DNA of 64,000 nt from CAUPWF01 sp964367905 (GTDB lineage Bacteria; Bacillota; Clostridia; Lachnospirales; Lachnospiraceae), in contig CAYIZP010000008.1 of assembly GCA_964367905.1 (NCBI GenBank), positions 1 to 64,000 on the forward strand, given 5' to 3'. Shown here in pieces: positions 17,901 through 29,100 of this stretch. The notes below the pieces were generated by a model. It made no database searches. It was not told the DNA's origin and saw only the letters and a program-made list of their open reading frames with translations. The position numbers and the translations under genes are program-made. Every line of letters begins with the position of its first letter. Within the stretch, counting starts at the first letter, position 1.

Positions 17901-19601
17901 ATGAAGGAAAGATATAAAAAGTATGATTTAAAAGGAAATATGGAATTGGCATTAAACTATCTAGAACAGATGGTAGATAAGGATCAGGACTTCCTTCCAT
18001 ATTGGCTAGTTGTACCACACGGAATTCCAGCTTATGCAAAACATTGTAGAGTGGATGATGCGGAATTGGTAGCATCATGGTATGAAGCAGTCGTGGCGGC
18101 ACAAGATGTATTGGGGGCTGGAAAAGGAGAGGAAGTAAAACAAGGATTTTACAGACACCTGATGAAATCATGGGGAGCAGATGGGCTTAGGTATCATGAA
18201 AAATATCCATGGACACATACGATGCATAGTTCGTTCCATGAGATGGGCTATGTATTGTCAGCGCTTAATAGAATCATTTTGAATCAACCAAATAATGAAG
18301 AAGTGCTAGAAAAGGGTAAAAACCTAGTAAAAGCTATGAGAGATCTGGTAATCCAACGCAAGAGACGTACTTTTTGGTCGGGTGACTTCTACGAGGAAGC
18401 GCCAATCTATGAGTTTCCGAATGATGTGTATCTGCAAGAGGGTGGATTTGAACTAGAATGTCACACGGGACGCGGAGAGCAACCAATTAGAAATGGGGTT
18501 ATATTACAACCGTTGGTTGTGTTTTGGGAACTGACAGGAGACGAAGTAGCCCTTGACTTGGCGCAAGGAATCGCGAATCACTTAATTGGAGCATCTAAGT
18601 TTTTTAACTATAAGATGGAGTTTTTCGGACATGTACATTCGGTTGCGTGGATTGCAATCGGGATGATTCGATTGGGGAGATTGACCAATAATGAAACATA
18701 CCTAAGCAAAGGGAAGAAGATTTTTGATTATATCGTCTCTATTTCCTCATCTTTTGGGTGGGTTCCAGAGTATGCACAATTACATGATCCAGCTGAGGAA
18801 TTCTGCGAAACATGTTGTATCAAGGACATGGTAGAGGGAGCAAAGGAATTGATTGATGCAGGATATGAAGAATACTACGAGCTCATCGATAAATATGCTA
18901 GGAATATGTTAGATGAAAATCAATTGAAGGATGGAACATTTGCCCCAGTTGATGCTACTGCAGTGGATACACAGGACACGACATATACCAATATTTCAGA
19001 GAGGATTGTAGGTGGATTTACAGGAGGTTCCGAACCAGGGTCTATATCGATTACAAAATTCCGTTCCTTGGCAGGCTGTTGTGCGGGAACTGGACCACAA
19101 GCACTGCAAATTATTTGGAACACGGTGGTAGAGAAGAAAGAGGATGAATTAACCATCAATCTTCCAATGGATATCACATTAGACGATGTAGTTCAGGTTG
19201 AAACATTTTATCCAAATGAAGGAAAAATGGTTATTGTTCCAGCACAGACAAGCAGCATCAAGGTTCGAGTGTTTGATTGGATGAAAAATGGTTTGAGAGT
19301 ATTGGTGAATGGAATAGAAGTCGAGGAAGTCTGTGTGGAAAATAATATGATAATTGTAGGGTCGGTAGAGGCTGACTGTACTTGCGAAATCATACATCAG
19401 CTAGAGACCATAGAGAAAAAAGAGATGATAAGAGGGCGTGAATATACTGTCACATGGAGGGGAAGCGATGTGGTGGAATTATCGCCAAAAGCAGAGCACA
19501 TTAGATTATTTCAACGAGATTTAAGTATTCCAAGATATTACCCAACGCCAGAGGATATTCAGAATCCAAATGCGGAAGTAGTTGCAGTTCCTACGGCGTA
19601 G
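17901..19601 (+). CDS. GH127-like cytoplasmic glycosidase with Cys/Glu zinc-site motif
   Basis: The start at 17901 has GGAGG five bases upstream; the ATG at 17889 lies before that ribosome site and is less likely. The 566-residue protein looks like an (alpha/alpha)6 barrel followed by beta domains and resembles the DUF1680/GH127 group. It keeps a Glu-x-Cys pair (E300, C302 in EFCETCC) and adjacent cysteines C393-C394 in GCCAGTG. This corresponds to the Glu-x-Cys plus Cys-Cys zinc site in the GH127 beta-L-arabinofuranosidase HypBA1, where one of the paired Cys is the nucleophile. There is no signal peptide, so it should act on imported oligosaccharides. Family membership is my inference from motifs, and the substrate could differ from arabinofuranosides. 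Confidence 0.6.
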   Translation: MKERYKKYDLKGNMELALNYLEQMVDKDQDFLPYWLVVPHGIPAYAKHCRVDDAELVASWYEAVVAAQDVLGAGKGEEVKQGFYRHLMKSWGADGLRYHEKYPWTHTMHSSFHEMGYVLSALNRIILNQPNNEEVLEKGKNLVKAMRDLVIQRKRRTFWSGDFYEEAPIYEFPNDVYLQEGGFELECHTGRGEQPIRNGVILQPLVVFWELTGDEVALDLAQGIANHLIGASKFFNYKMEFFGHVHSVAWIAIGMIRLGRLTNNETYLSKGKKIFDYIVSISSSFGWVPEYAQLHDPAEEFCETCCIKDMVEGAKELIDAGYEEYYELIDKYARNMLDENQLKDGTFAPVDATAVDTQDTTYTNISERIVGGFTGGSEPGSISITKFRSLAGCCAGTGPQALQIIWNTVVEKKEDELTINLPMDITLDDVVQVETFYPNEGKMVIVPAQTSSIKVRVFDWMKNGLRVLVNGIEVEEVCVENNMIIVGSVEADCTCEIIHQLETIEKKEMIRGREYTVTWRGSDVVELSPKAEHIRLFQRDLSIPRYYPTPEDIQNPNAEVVAVPTA

Positions 19602-19620
19602 ATATGACAAGGAGAAGGAA

Positions 19621-22600
19621 ATGAGAGAGAGAAGAAAATGGAAAGTAGTATGGGTTTTAATCGCTTTTAGCATGATCTTTAGCGAGTTCAGTATGCCACT
19701 AGGAGCAGTTCAAGCGGCGCCAGAGGGTCCACAAGCAGCACCAGAAGACCCTAAAACTTCAATCGAAGTTGTCAGTGAAAGTTCCACACCAACTATTTAT
19801 GTAGATGATAATAGTGATGTGGCGGTTTTAAAAGCGGTAGAAAATTTGCAACAAGATATTGACCGAGTAACTACAAGAACAGTAGAGCCTCCAATTGTGC
19901 ATGATGAATTACAACTTAATTCGTCAACGGGAACCAAGATTATTGTAGGTACAATAGGACAAAGTAAAGTCATAGATGAAATGATTGCAGCTGACAAAAT
20001 CGACAGTGCCCTGCTCTCCAATATAAAGGGGGCAGGTAAATGGAGCGATAAGGGTAAGTGGGAGTCATCGATTCGAGTTGTCGTGGATGGGCAAATTGTG
20101 ATTATAGGAAGTGACCCTCGAGGGACAATCTATGGTATCTATGATTTGTCTGAGGAACTTGGTGTGTCTCCATGGTATTTTTGGGCAGATGTTACACCAG
20201 AGAAAAAATCAAGTGTTGTGATTGATTCTTCTGATTATGTGAGATATGAACCAGATGTTCAATATCGAAGCATGTATATTAATGATGAGGTAAACTTAGT
20301 ACTTTGGTCTAGAGAGATTGATCCCGAGTATAGTATCGGACCGGAGACATATAAACTAATGTATGAGTTGATGGGACGCTTAAATTTGAACTTTTTGAAA
20401 CCAGCATCTCATCCATATTCTAGTGTGTTTATAAATCCACCAGATCTTCCAGAGGGAGCAGATCCGTTACAAAATATAAAAAACGCAGATGAATATGCGA
20501 TTGTCATCGGATCACCAGCGCCAATGTTTAGAAATAATCTAGGAGAGTGGCCACCATTTGCCGAGGCGTGGGAAGAGGAGCATGGATATAAACCAGAATT
20601 TAACTATGGATATGAAAAGAACAGAGAAGCCATAGAAGCTTATTGGGAAGAAATGGTGATTGCGCTAAAGGATTATGAAGTTGTATGGTCATTGGGGATG
20701 AGAGGGCTTAGTGATGGAGCAATTATGACGCCGCCAGGATATACGAATGAGATGAAGGCGGATCTAGTCACCGAAGTAGTGTCTAAGCAGCAGGAGATGT
20801 TAGCAAAGCATATTAATGGGGATACAGATTTTACAGATGGATACGATACAGAGGGGATTTTCCAAACATTTGAAGTATACAAAGAAGTTCTGGATATTTA
20901 TAATGCTGGTTTAAAGGATACATTGCCAGAAGAAGCTGCAATTATATGGTCAGAGGATAATCATGGAAACATCAGACAATTTCCAAATGAGGAGGAACAA
21001 GCGAGAAGTGGTGGAAACACATTGTACTATCATCTATCCTACTACGGATCGCCAAAATCCTATATATGGCTATATACCACTCCACTGAGTAAGGTAGGAT
21101 CAGAGCTTGATCGAGCATATGCCAATGGAATCCAAAAGGCATGGATATTCAATGTTGGAGACATTAAGCCAGCGGAGTTAGCGATCGACTATGCTGTGAA
21201 TAAAGCATGGGATGTAGATGGGCTGAGTGCAAATAAGACAGATGAGTTTGTGAACCAGTGGATGAGTGATGTTTTTGGCACTCAGCATGGCGAAGAACTT
21301 GCTGATATTATAGAAACTTCGTATCAGTTAGCAATTGCGAGGAGGCCAGAATTTTTAGGAACTAATCTATTCGATCCAGTGAACTTTGGAGACGAGTGGA
21401 CGCAAAGAATGAAAGATTATGAGAACCTATATTTAAGCGTGAATGCTTTATATGATGAAGCATTTAAAGGGGAAGAATTAGATGATGCATTCTACCAACT
21501 GGTTGTATATCCGATTAGAAGTGCTTATCATGTAAATAGTAAGTGGTATTATACGGATATGTATAATTTGTACAAAGAGCAAGGTCGTGGAGTTGCAACA
21601 AACTATATGGCAAGCATGGCAGTACAAGCTCAAGAGAATGAATATGCGGAAACAGAGTACTATAACAAAACCATGAGTGATGGAAAGTGGGATAAGATTA
21701 TGAACCCATATCCGCCGAATATTGGTCTATATATTCCGTCAACTCCAAGGATTCCTACCTTGACACCGATTGCCATAACGGAAGAAACAGATATCGGTGT
21801 AGTTGTTGAAGGGACAAGAGTTGCCGCGGAGACACAGACAGTAGAATTTTCGAGTATTACGCAAGATGCACGATTTATTGACGTGTTTTCAAAAGGTATA
21901 GACACTGTTAATTGGAGTGCCCAAGTTAGTGCAGAGTGGATTAACTTAACGAAAACAAGTGGCATTACAAGCAGTGAGAGAGTTTGGGCTTCTGTTGATT
22001 GGGATAAGATTCCTGGCGGAAATCAGACTGGGACGATTACATTTACCTGTGAAGAGACAGAGTCAGAGATTGTAGTAAATATTGAGGCAGAGAATACAAG
22101 GAACAAAGCGGACTACACAGGTTATGTCGAAGCGAATGGATATATTTCTATTGAAGCAGAAAACTTTGATAAGAAAATTGAGCGTTCAGGATATGAGTGG
22201 GTAACTTACGAAGATTTAGGGCGAAGCAATCATGCCATGATGACTTATCCGACTGTTGGAGATAGAATTACAACGGACATAGCGAACAAAGCTCCAGAAC
22301 TTCAGTATGAAATCAATGTAAATGCTGCGGGAGAATATGATATTACATTCTATCGCATGCCAACACTGGATGGAAGTGCAGTGCGTTTGGCATATGCCTT
22401 AAATGATGGCGAACCTCAAATTATCTCAGGTGACCACAATGTAGGCGGCGATTGGAGTAAAAATGTTTTAGAGGGTATAGAGAAATTAACAGCTAAGATC
22501 AATGTACCAACAGAAGGGAAACACACTCTGAAAGTATGGATGGTAGATCCAGCTGTAAGTTTTGACCAGATTGTAATTGAGACAGAGGAAAATGTAGATA

Positions 22601-25600
22601 ACTCCTATTTTGCAGCACCTGAGAGTTATCATAGTTCTAAAAATACAGAGCCAGGACAACAGGCCTATAGTTTGCAGCTAAGGATGGATGAGAATGAACT
22701 ACTCCTAAGAGAGGCAACAGAATTACTCAAAATCACTAATCTGGGTAATTCGGTAGGTCAGTACTCGAAAGAGGTGTATGATGAGCTAGCAGCGAAGAAA
22801 TCAGAGATGGAAACATTGATGGAAGATCTAGATGCGACAGACGAAGCGAAGAGGGCAATGGCAAGTGCACTTATTAAGGCAATGAATGATTTTAAAAACT
22901 CAAGAATTATGAATGATGATACTTATACTTATCATTTTTATGAGGATTTTGAATCAAGATATGATACGCAAGATCTAAGTGGAATGGCTGGCACTATTTC
23001 TAAAATGGAAATAGAAAAAGAAGGGGATAATGCATATCTATCGTGCTCGCGTGATTTATCATGGAATATTGAGCCACAAGAATCATTTCTTATAACAGAA
23101 TATAGATTCAAAGCCAATAGTGGAACATGGACGATGTTCCCAACGATGTATGATGGACCATTTATCAAAGGTCAGAGAGATCTGCCAGGACCAAGTATCA
23201 TCACAAAAGGAAGTGGTGCAGGGGCACAATTTCAAGTTAGAAACCCAGAAATCAATAACTGGCAAAATGTTACAGATGGCTACATAAATTATAACGAGTG
23301 GTATAGTGCAAAGATAGAGGTAAATGTTAGTGAACAAAAGTATGATTTCTATCTGAATGACAAACTAGTAGTAGATGATATGGGATTTAGAAGTTCCGAT
23401 GTAGAAGTAATATCTGAGATTATATTTGGTGGAGCGGATGGTCTAAATTATCAATTGGATGATGTGAAGATTTATACTTATAAAAATCCAGTTCAATCAA
23501 TATCACTAGACCAAGATACAGTTACGATGAATACAGGCGAAGAAACCACACTTATTGCGACTGTTTTACCGGAGAATGCAACAAATAAAGGTGTATCATG
23601 GACTTCAAGTAATGAAGCGGTGGCAACAGTTAGTAGCGAGGGTGTTGTAACTGGGGTTTCGGTTGGGAAAGCGATTATAACAGCGGAGACTAACGACGGA
23701 GGAAAGACAGATACATGCGAAATCATGGTTGAGTCAGTAGAGGCAGGATATTCAATTGAAATTATAGGAGGAGAAGCAAGTCAAGAAACAGGTAAGAATG
23801 GCGAACTCATTTCTATCAAAGCAAATGTGCCAGCAGGTAAATTGTTTGACAAATGGGTATCGAATGATGTTGAGTTTAGTGATGCGAATGCACAGATTAC
23901 AGTATTCTCCATGCCAGCAAAAGCAGTTTCTATCACGGCGACATTTAAGGAGCCTACTGAGTATAACTATCTAATCAAAGATGATTTCGAAGCTCGATTT
24001 GAGAGTCAAGATATGACGGGAATTGATGGTGATGCTACGAAGTTGTCAATTGTAAAGGATGGAGAAGATGCAGTGATGTCTGCGCAGACACAATTCAACT
24101 ACTTTATTGAAGGTCAAGACGAGTATCTTGCTGCAAAGTATGATTTTAGAGTGATGAATAATACATGGACAAGTTTTCCAACCATGTATGATGGACCATT
24201 CGAAAAAGATGTGAAGGATTTACCTGCGATAAGTCTTGTAACAGCTGGCAGTGGATCAGCAGCAAAAATGCAGGTTCGTGACCCAGAAAGCAATAGTTGG
24301 AAGGATGTTGCAGGTGGTGCTATTAATGTTGGAGAATGGTATAGTGCAAGAATAGAAGTTGATGTCTTGAACCAGACATATGATTATTACTTAAATGATG
24401 TGTTGTTAGTAGATGATATTGGATTTAGAAGCACAGGTGCAAAATTAATTTCTCAAATTAATTTTGGTGGTGGTGCTGCTGGGATTGATTTCCAATTAGA
24501 TGATTTACAAATTTATACAACGGAAAAAGCGCCAGAGCCAGAAAAATATTCTGTACAAATATCGGGAGGAACAGCGGATAAGGCAACAGCATCGAAAGAT
24601 GAGGTGGTGAAGATAACCGCAGAAATACCAGAAGGTAAGAAATTCGTGAATTGGACTTCAAATGATGGTGTAACATTTTCAGATGAAACCAAAGCAGAGA
24701 CAAGTTTTATAATGCCAGAGAAGGCAGTATCAATTGTTGCTAATTATGTGGATAAGGTAATATTGGTAGAGTCGGTTGAGTTAAACAAAACAAAAATCAA
24801 CTTTACGAAAGCGGGAGAAACGGTGCAACTTCAAGCAACCATAACTCCAGAGTCAGCAACAAATAAACAAGTGACTTGGAAGTCAAGTGATGAGAAGATT
24901 GTGACAGTAGATAATGCAGGGGTAGTTACAGCGATTGCCAATGGTACTGCAAGCATTACTGTTAGTACAGAGGATGGAAATAAAATCGCAACATGTGAAG
25001 TTGTGGTTAATATTCCAAAGCAAAAGCAATCCATCTCAGTGATTGGCGGTACAGCGGATAAATCAGAAGCAGAGAAAGGGGAAACGATTACAATTAGCGC
25101 AGTTGTTCCAGAGGGAAAAGAGTTTGTAAATTGGTCAACAAGTGATGGGGTTGATTTCACAGATCAAAATGCGAAAAAAACAACGTTTACAATGCCAGAG
25201 TCAGACGTTGTAATAACAGCGAACTTCAAAGAGAAATCAAGTGAAGAAGACAAGCCAAATACTGGCGATCCAATTGTATTGCTGAAACCGGATATAGATG
25301 GAACAAAGGCGAGTGCAACAATAGGGGATGAGACTATAAAAAATATGCTTGATAATCTTGCAAATAATGGGGATGGGCAGCTCGTAAAAGTTCAAATTCA
25401 GAATACCGGAAGCAATGTAGATGAGGTTGATATTCAACTTAGCAAGGAGCTTGTAGCAAGGCTACTAGAAACAAATACAGATGGGATTGAAATCTCTACT
25501 GGACTTGCAACGCTTACCATAGACCAAGCAACACTAAAAACTATTTTAGAGAAGCAAGGAGATAAAGTAAGCATATCGGTGAAAAGAGTAGATGGGGAAA

Positions 25601-26091
25601 ATTTATCACCAGAGGCCAAAGAGAGAATTGGAAACAGACCAATGTATGAATTTACAATTGAATCAGATGGAACAAAGATTACAAATTTTGGAGATGGAAA
25701 GATTCGCGCATCCATTCCGTATAAACTAGAGGATGGAGAAAATCCTGACGAGCTTACTGTATACTATGTGCCATCGGATGGTAGCAATACTTTGGAGGAG
25801 ATGGAAGATAGTCAATATGTACAACAAAGCCAGACGATCGTATTCTCAACAAATCATTTTTCTAAGTTTGCAGTAGGAGAAAAGGTATCGACTCAAACAG
25901 GAGAAGATAAGACTCCGCAAACAGGAGAAGATAAGACTCCGCAAACAGGAGAAGATAAAGCAACACAAACAGGAACAGATACAGTACCAAAGACAGGAGA
26001 TGATACAAACTTTTGGCCAGTATACACAATGGTAATAGCTATTGTGGCAGCAACGGTTGTAATCCGTAAAAGAAAGAAAAGTATGAAATGA
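19621..26091 (+). CDS. Giant cell-wall-anchored GH115-type enzyme with repeated accessory modules (copy 1)
   Basis: I start at the ATG at 19621 (AAGGAG 8 bases before), giving 2156 residues. Order: signal peptide 1-36; GH115 catalytic region about 58-710 (YINDEVNLVLW, WSEDNHGNIRQFPN, WLYTTPLSK); beta-sandwich 714-825; GH115 C-terminal carbohydrate-binding-like domain about 835-990 (YISIEAENF); helical FIVAR-like segment 1013-1097; an approximately 185-residue beta module 1104-1289 and again at 1449-1634; two Big_2 domains (1291-1371, 1716-1798); three InlB-type bacterial repeats (1376-1445, 1641-1710, 1803-1870); a conserved C-terminal domain 1882-2087; TQTGEDK repeats; then VPKTGD, a membrane helix and RKRKK. 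GH115 enzymes remove alpha-1,2-linked (4-O-methyl-)glucuronate from xylan or arabinogalactan. The sorting signal is non-canonical but sortase-like, so the enzyme should sit on the cell wall. Confidence 0.85.
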   Translation: MRERRKWKVVWVLIAFSMIFSEFSMPLGAVQAAPEGPQAAPEDPKTSIEVVSESSTPTIYVDDNSDVAVLKAVENLQQDIDRVTTRTVEPPIVHDELQLNSSTGTKIIVGTIGQSKVIDEMIAADKIDSALLSNIKGAGKWSDKGKWESSIRVVVDGQIVIIGSDPRGTIYGIYDLSEELGVSPWYFWADVTPEKKSSVVIDSSDYVRYEPDVQYRSMYINDEVNLVLWSREIDPEYSIGPETYKLMYELMGRLNLNFLKPASHPYSSVFINPPDLPEGADPLQNIKNADEYAIVIGSPAPMFRNNLGEWPPFAEAWEEEHGYKPEFNYGYEKNREAIEAYWEEMVIALKDYEVVWSLGMRGLSDGAIMTPPGYTNEMKADLVTEVVSKQQEMLAKHINGDTDFTDGYDTEGIFQTFEVYKEVLDIYNAGLKDTLPEEAAIIWSEDNHGNIRQFPNEEEQARSGGNTLYYHLSYYGSPKSYIWLYTTPLSKVGSELDRAYANGIQKAWIFNVGDIKPAELAIDYAVNKAWDVDGLSANKTDEFVNQWMSDVFGTQHGEELADIIETSYQLAIARRPEFLGTNLFDPVNFGDEWTQRMKDYENLYLSVNALYDEAFKGEELDDAFYQLVVYPIRSAYHVNSKWYYTDMYNLYKEQGRGVATNYMASMAVQAQENEYAETEYYNKTMSDGKWDKIMNPYPPNIGLYIPSTPRIPTLTPIAITEETDIGVVVEGTRVAAETQTVEFSSITQDARFIDVFSKGIDTVNWSAQVSAEWINLTKTSGITSSERVWASVDWDKIPGGNQTGTITFTCEETESEIVVNIEAENTRNKADYTGYVEANGYISIEAENFDKKIERSGYEWVTYEDLGRSNHAMMTYPTVGDRITTDIANKAPELQYEINVNAAGEYDITFYRMPTLDGSAVRLAYALNDGEPQIISGDHNVGGDWSKNVLEGIEKLTAKINVPTEGKHTLKVWMVDPAVSFDQIVIETEENVDNSYFAAPESYHSSKNTEPGQQAYSLQLRMDENELLLREATELLKITNLGNSVGQYSKEVYDELAAKKSEMETLMEDLDATDEAKRAMASALIKAMNDFKNSRIMNDDTYTYHFYEDFESRYDTQDLSGMAGTISKMEIEKEGDNAYLSCSRDLSWNIEPQESFLITEYRFKANSGTWTMFPTMYDGPFIKGQRDLPGPSIITKGSGAGAQFQVRNPEINNWQNVTDGYINYNEWYSAKIEVNVSEQKYDFYLNDKLVVDDMGFRSSDVEVISEIIFGGADGLNYQLDDVKIYTYKNPVQSISLDQDTVTMNTGEETTLIATVLPENATNKGVSWTSSNEAVATVSSEGVVTGVSVGKAIITAETNDGGKTDTCEIMVESVEAGYSIEIIGGEASQETGKNGELISIKANVPAGKLFDKWVSNDVEFSDANAQITVFSMPAKAVSITATFKEPTEYNYLIKDDFEARFESQDMTGIDGDATKLSIVKDGEDAVMSAQTQFNYFIEGQDEYLAAKYDFRVMNNTWTSFPTMYDGPFEKDVKDLPAISLVTAGSGSAAKMQVRDPESNSWKDVAGGAINVGEWYSARIEVDVLNQTYDYYLNDVLLVDDIGFRSTGAKLISQINFGGGAAGIDFQLDDLQIYTTEKAPEPEKYSVQISGGTADKATASKDEVVKITAEIPEGKKFVNWTSNDGVTFSDETKAETSFIMPEKAVSIVANYVDKVILVESVELNKTKINFTKAGETVQLQATITPESATNKQVTWKSSDEKIVTVDNAGVVTAIANGTASITVSTEDGNKIATCEVVVNIPKQKQSISVIGGTADKSEAEKGETITISAVVPEGKEFVNWSTSDGVDFTDQNAKKTTFTMPESDVVITANFKEKSSEEDKPNTGDPIVLLKPDIDGTKASATIGDETIKNMLDNLANNGDGQLVKVQIQNTGSNVDEVDIQLSKELVARLLETNTDGIEISTGLATLTIDQATLKTILEKQGDKVSISVKRVDGENLSPEAKERIGNRPMYEFTIESDGTKITNFGDGKIRASIPYKLEDGENPDELTVYYVPSDGSNTLEEMEDSQYVQQSQTIVFSTNHFSKFAVGEKVSTQTGEDKTPQTGEDKTPQTGEDKATQTGTDTVPKTGDDTNFWPVYTMVIAIVAATVVIRKRKKSMK
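25891..25980 (+). repeat. TQTGEDK-coding 24-bp tandem repeat before the sorting signal
   Basis: Three near-identical copies of a unit coding (T/P)QTGEDK lie between the last folded domain and the membrane anchor. They make a short wall-spanning linker and may vary in copy number. Confidence 0.75.
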
Positions 26092-26103
26092 TAGTTAGGA
26101 GAT

Positions 26104-26132
26104 AGGCTGACCACCTTGGGGTTAGCCTTTTC
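26104..26132 (+). terminator. Hairpin with T tract between the two GH115 genes
   Basis: A 9-bp stem with one G-U pair (26104-26112 with 26120-26128) is followed by TTTTCT. It can act as a partial terminator between the tandem genes. Confidence 0.6.
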
Positions 26133-26153
26133 TCTGAATAGAGGAGAGGAAGA

Positions 26154-29100
26154 ATGAAACACGCTAAAAAAATTAGTATTTTATTATTCGCTAGTATTTT
26201 GTTAAATCTGTTCAGCGGATTTATAACTGATATACAATCTGTTCAGGCGGCACCTGAAACAGCGAGCAGTTCTATTGTGGTGGCTAGTGCGACTTCAACA
26301 CCCACGATATATGTTGACAAAGATCAGAGTGATATAGCTGTAATACGAGCGGTGGAGGATCTAAAAAAAGATATTGACCGCGTAACAACAAGTACGGTAG
26401 AAGCAAATATTGTGAACGATAAGGGAACACTGGAATCAGCGAGTGGGACTAAAATTATTGTGGGAACTATCGGACACAGTGAAGTGATTGACCAGATGGT
26501 AGAGGCGAATAAAATCCCTCAAAATCTACTGTCGAACATTCAAGGAAAAGGAAAGTGGAGTAGTGAAGGAAAGTGGGAGTCTTCGATACGAGTTGTTGTG
26601 GATGGACAAATTGTAATTATAGGAAGTGACCCTCGAGGGACAATCTATGGTATCTATGATTTGTCCGAGGAACTTGGGGTGTCTCCGTGGTATTTTTGGG
26701 GAGATGTTACACCAGAGAAACGTGACACGGTATCTGTCAATACAGCAGAAGTTGTTCGTGTAGAACCAGACGTGCAATATCGGGGAATATTTATCAATGA
26801 CGAAGTAAACTTGATGTGGTGGTCGAAGGCAATTGATCCAGAATTCAGTATTGGACCTGAAACTTACAAGTTAGTTTACGAATTAATGTCAAGGTTAAAT
26901 ATTAACTTGTTGAAGCCTGCGATGCATACCTATTCAGATGAATTTTTGAACGATCCAAATTGGTCGGATTCAATTGATCCGCTAATCAATGTTAAAAATG
27001 CGGATGAGTATGGAGTGGTAATCGGATCTGCACAGCCGATGTTCCGAAAGAATGAAAATGAGTGGGCGCCATTTGCGGCACAGTATAAAGAGGAGCATAA
27101 CTTGGATTTCACGCCAGAATTTGACTACTCATATGAAAAATATCGACCAGTAGTAGAGGCTTATTGGGAAGCACAAGTAGAGGCACTAGCCGAATATGAA
27201 GTGGCTTGGTCATTGGGAATGAGAGGAAAAGGAGATGGACCAATCGAGGTTAGAAATCCAGAATACCAATCCGATGCGAAAAAAGCAGAATTAGTAGATA
27301 TGATTATTACAAAGCAGCAAGAAATTCTAGCAGAACATATTAATGGAGACACTGATTTTACAGATGGTATCGACTTGAATGGCATTTTCCAAACGTTTGA
27401 AGTATATAAAGAGGTGTTGACGATCTACAATGCGGGATTAAACGAAACACTGTCGGAAGAGGCGGCGATTATCTGGTCTGAAGATAATCATGGAAATATA
27501 CGACAGTTTCCGAATGAAGATGAGCAGGCAAGAGCGGCAGGAAACACATTATATTATCACTTATCTTACTGGGGATCTCCGCAGTCGTACCTGTGGCTCT
27601 ATACAACTCCATTGAGTAAAGTTGGTTCCGAGCTAGACAGAGCGTATGAAAATGGAATCCAAAGAGCTTGGATCTTCAACGTTGGTGACATTAAACCAGC
27701 GGAAATGGCATTGGAATTTTGCATTGACAAAGCTTGGGATGTAGAAGGGAACAACAAAGATAATACGGTAGAATATGTTGAAGATTGGAATGGAGATATC
27801 TTCGGGGCAGAAAATGCAAAGGAAATCGAAGATATTATATCGACTCATTATTCACTTGGGATTGCAAGAAGACCTCAATTTACGAAAACAGACACTTTTT
27901 CTCAGGAATATTTTGGGGATGAGTGGACAAAGCGTATGGTAGAATATGAAGATATCTTTCTGCGTGTAAACCAATTGTATGAGAATGATTATAAGGGAAC
28001 AGCACAAGATGATTCTTTTTATCAATTGGTGGTATACCCAGTACGTGGAGCATATTATGCCAATCTTAAGTTTTATTATCAGGAACTCTACAACTTGTAT
28101 AAAGAACAAGGTAGAGGTATTATAACGAATTATGTTGCATCTATGGCAAATGAAGCACAAGAGGGCGAGTTTGCAGAAACAAAGTATTATAATGAGGCAA
28201 TGAGTGAGGGGAAATGGGAAGGTATCATGGATCCATACTCTAAATCGCCGAATGGCCAGAATCCACCAGATGCACCAAAACTTGCAAGTTTGCCGGCTAT
28301 TACGATTACTGCGGACTCAAACATGGGTGTGATTTCTGAGGTTCAAAATACTTCGGGCGAGAAAAATGAATTAGCATTTTCAAGTATTACACAGGACAGT
28401 CATTTTATCGATATATTTAGTACAGGAGGAAATTCTATCAGTTGGTCTGCCCAGACAGATGTAGACTGGCTCGCATTGTCTCAAACAATGGGAAATACAA
28501 TTAATGAAAGAGTGTGGGTGTCAGTTGATTGGAATCAGGTACCAGCAGAAGCTGTTAGCAATGCGACAATCACAATTCTTTGCCAAGAGACAAAACAGGA
28601 AATCAAGGTGAAGATAACTGCTGACAATTCCAAGAATCGAGCGGATTATGAAGGGTATGTGGAGTCCGATGGATATATTTCAATTGAGGCTGAGAACTTT
28701 GATAGGAGTACAAAGCGTGGTGACCATGAATGGGTCATCTATGAAGATTTGGGAAGAGAAAATGCCGCAATGATGACTTACCCAGTATCTGGAGCTCGTA
28801 TTACTGAGAATATTTCTACCACATCGCCAGAACTCCAATACGATATCAATTTTGATAAGGCTGGAACATATGATATTACGTTCTATCGTATGCCAACATT
28901 AGATGGTACAGCAGTGCGTTTTGCATATGCCCTAGATGACGGAGAACCGATTATAGTATCTGGAACTAAAACCTCAAGCGGGGATTGGAGCCAGAATGTA
29001 TTAGAAGGAATCGAGAAGTTAACGAGCGAGATTACGATTCCGTCGGCTGGTAAGCATACTTTGAAAGTATGGATGGTAGACCCAGCTGTAAGCTTTGACC

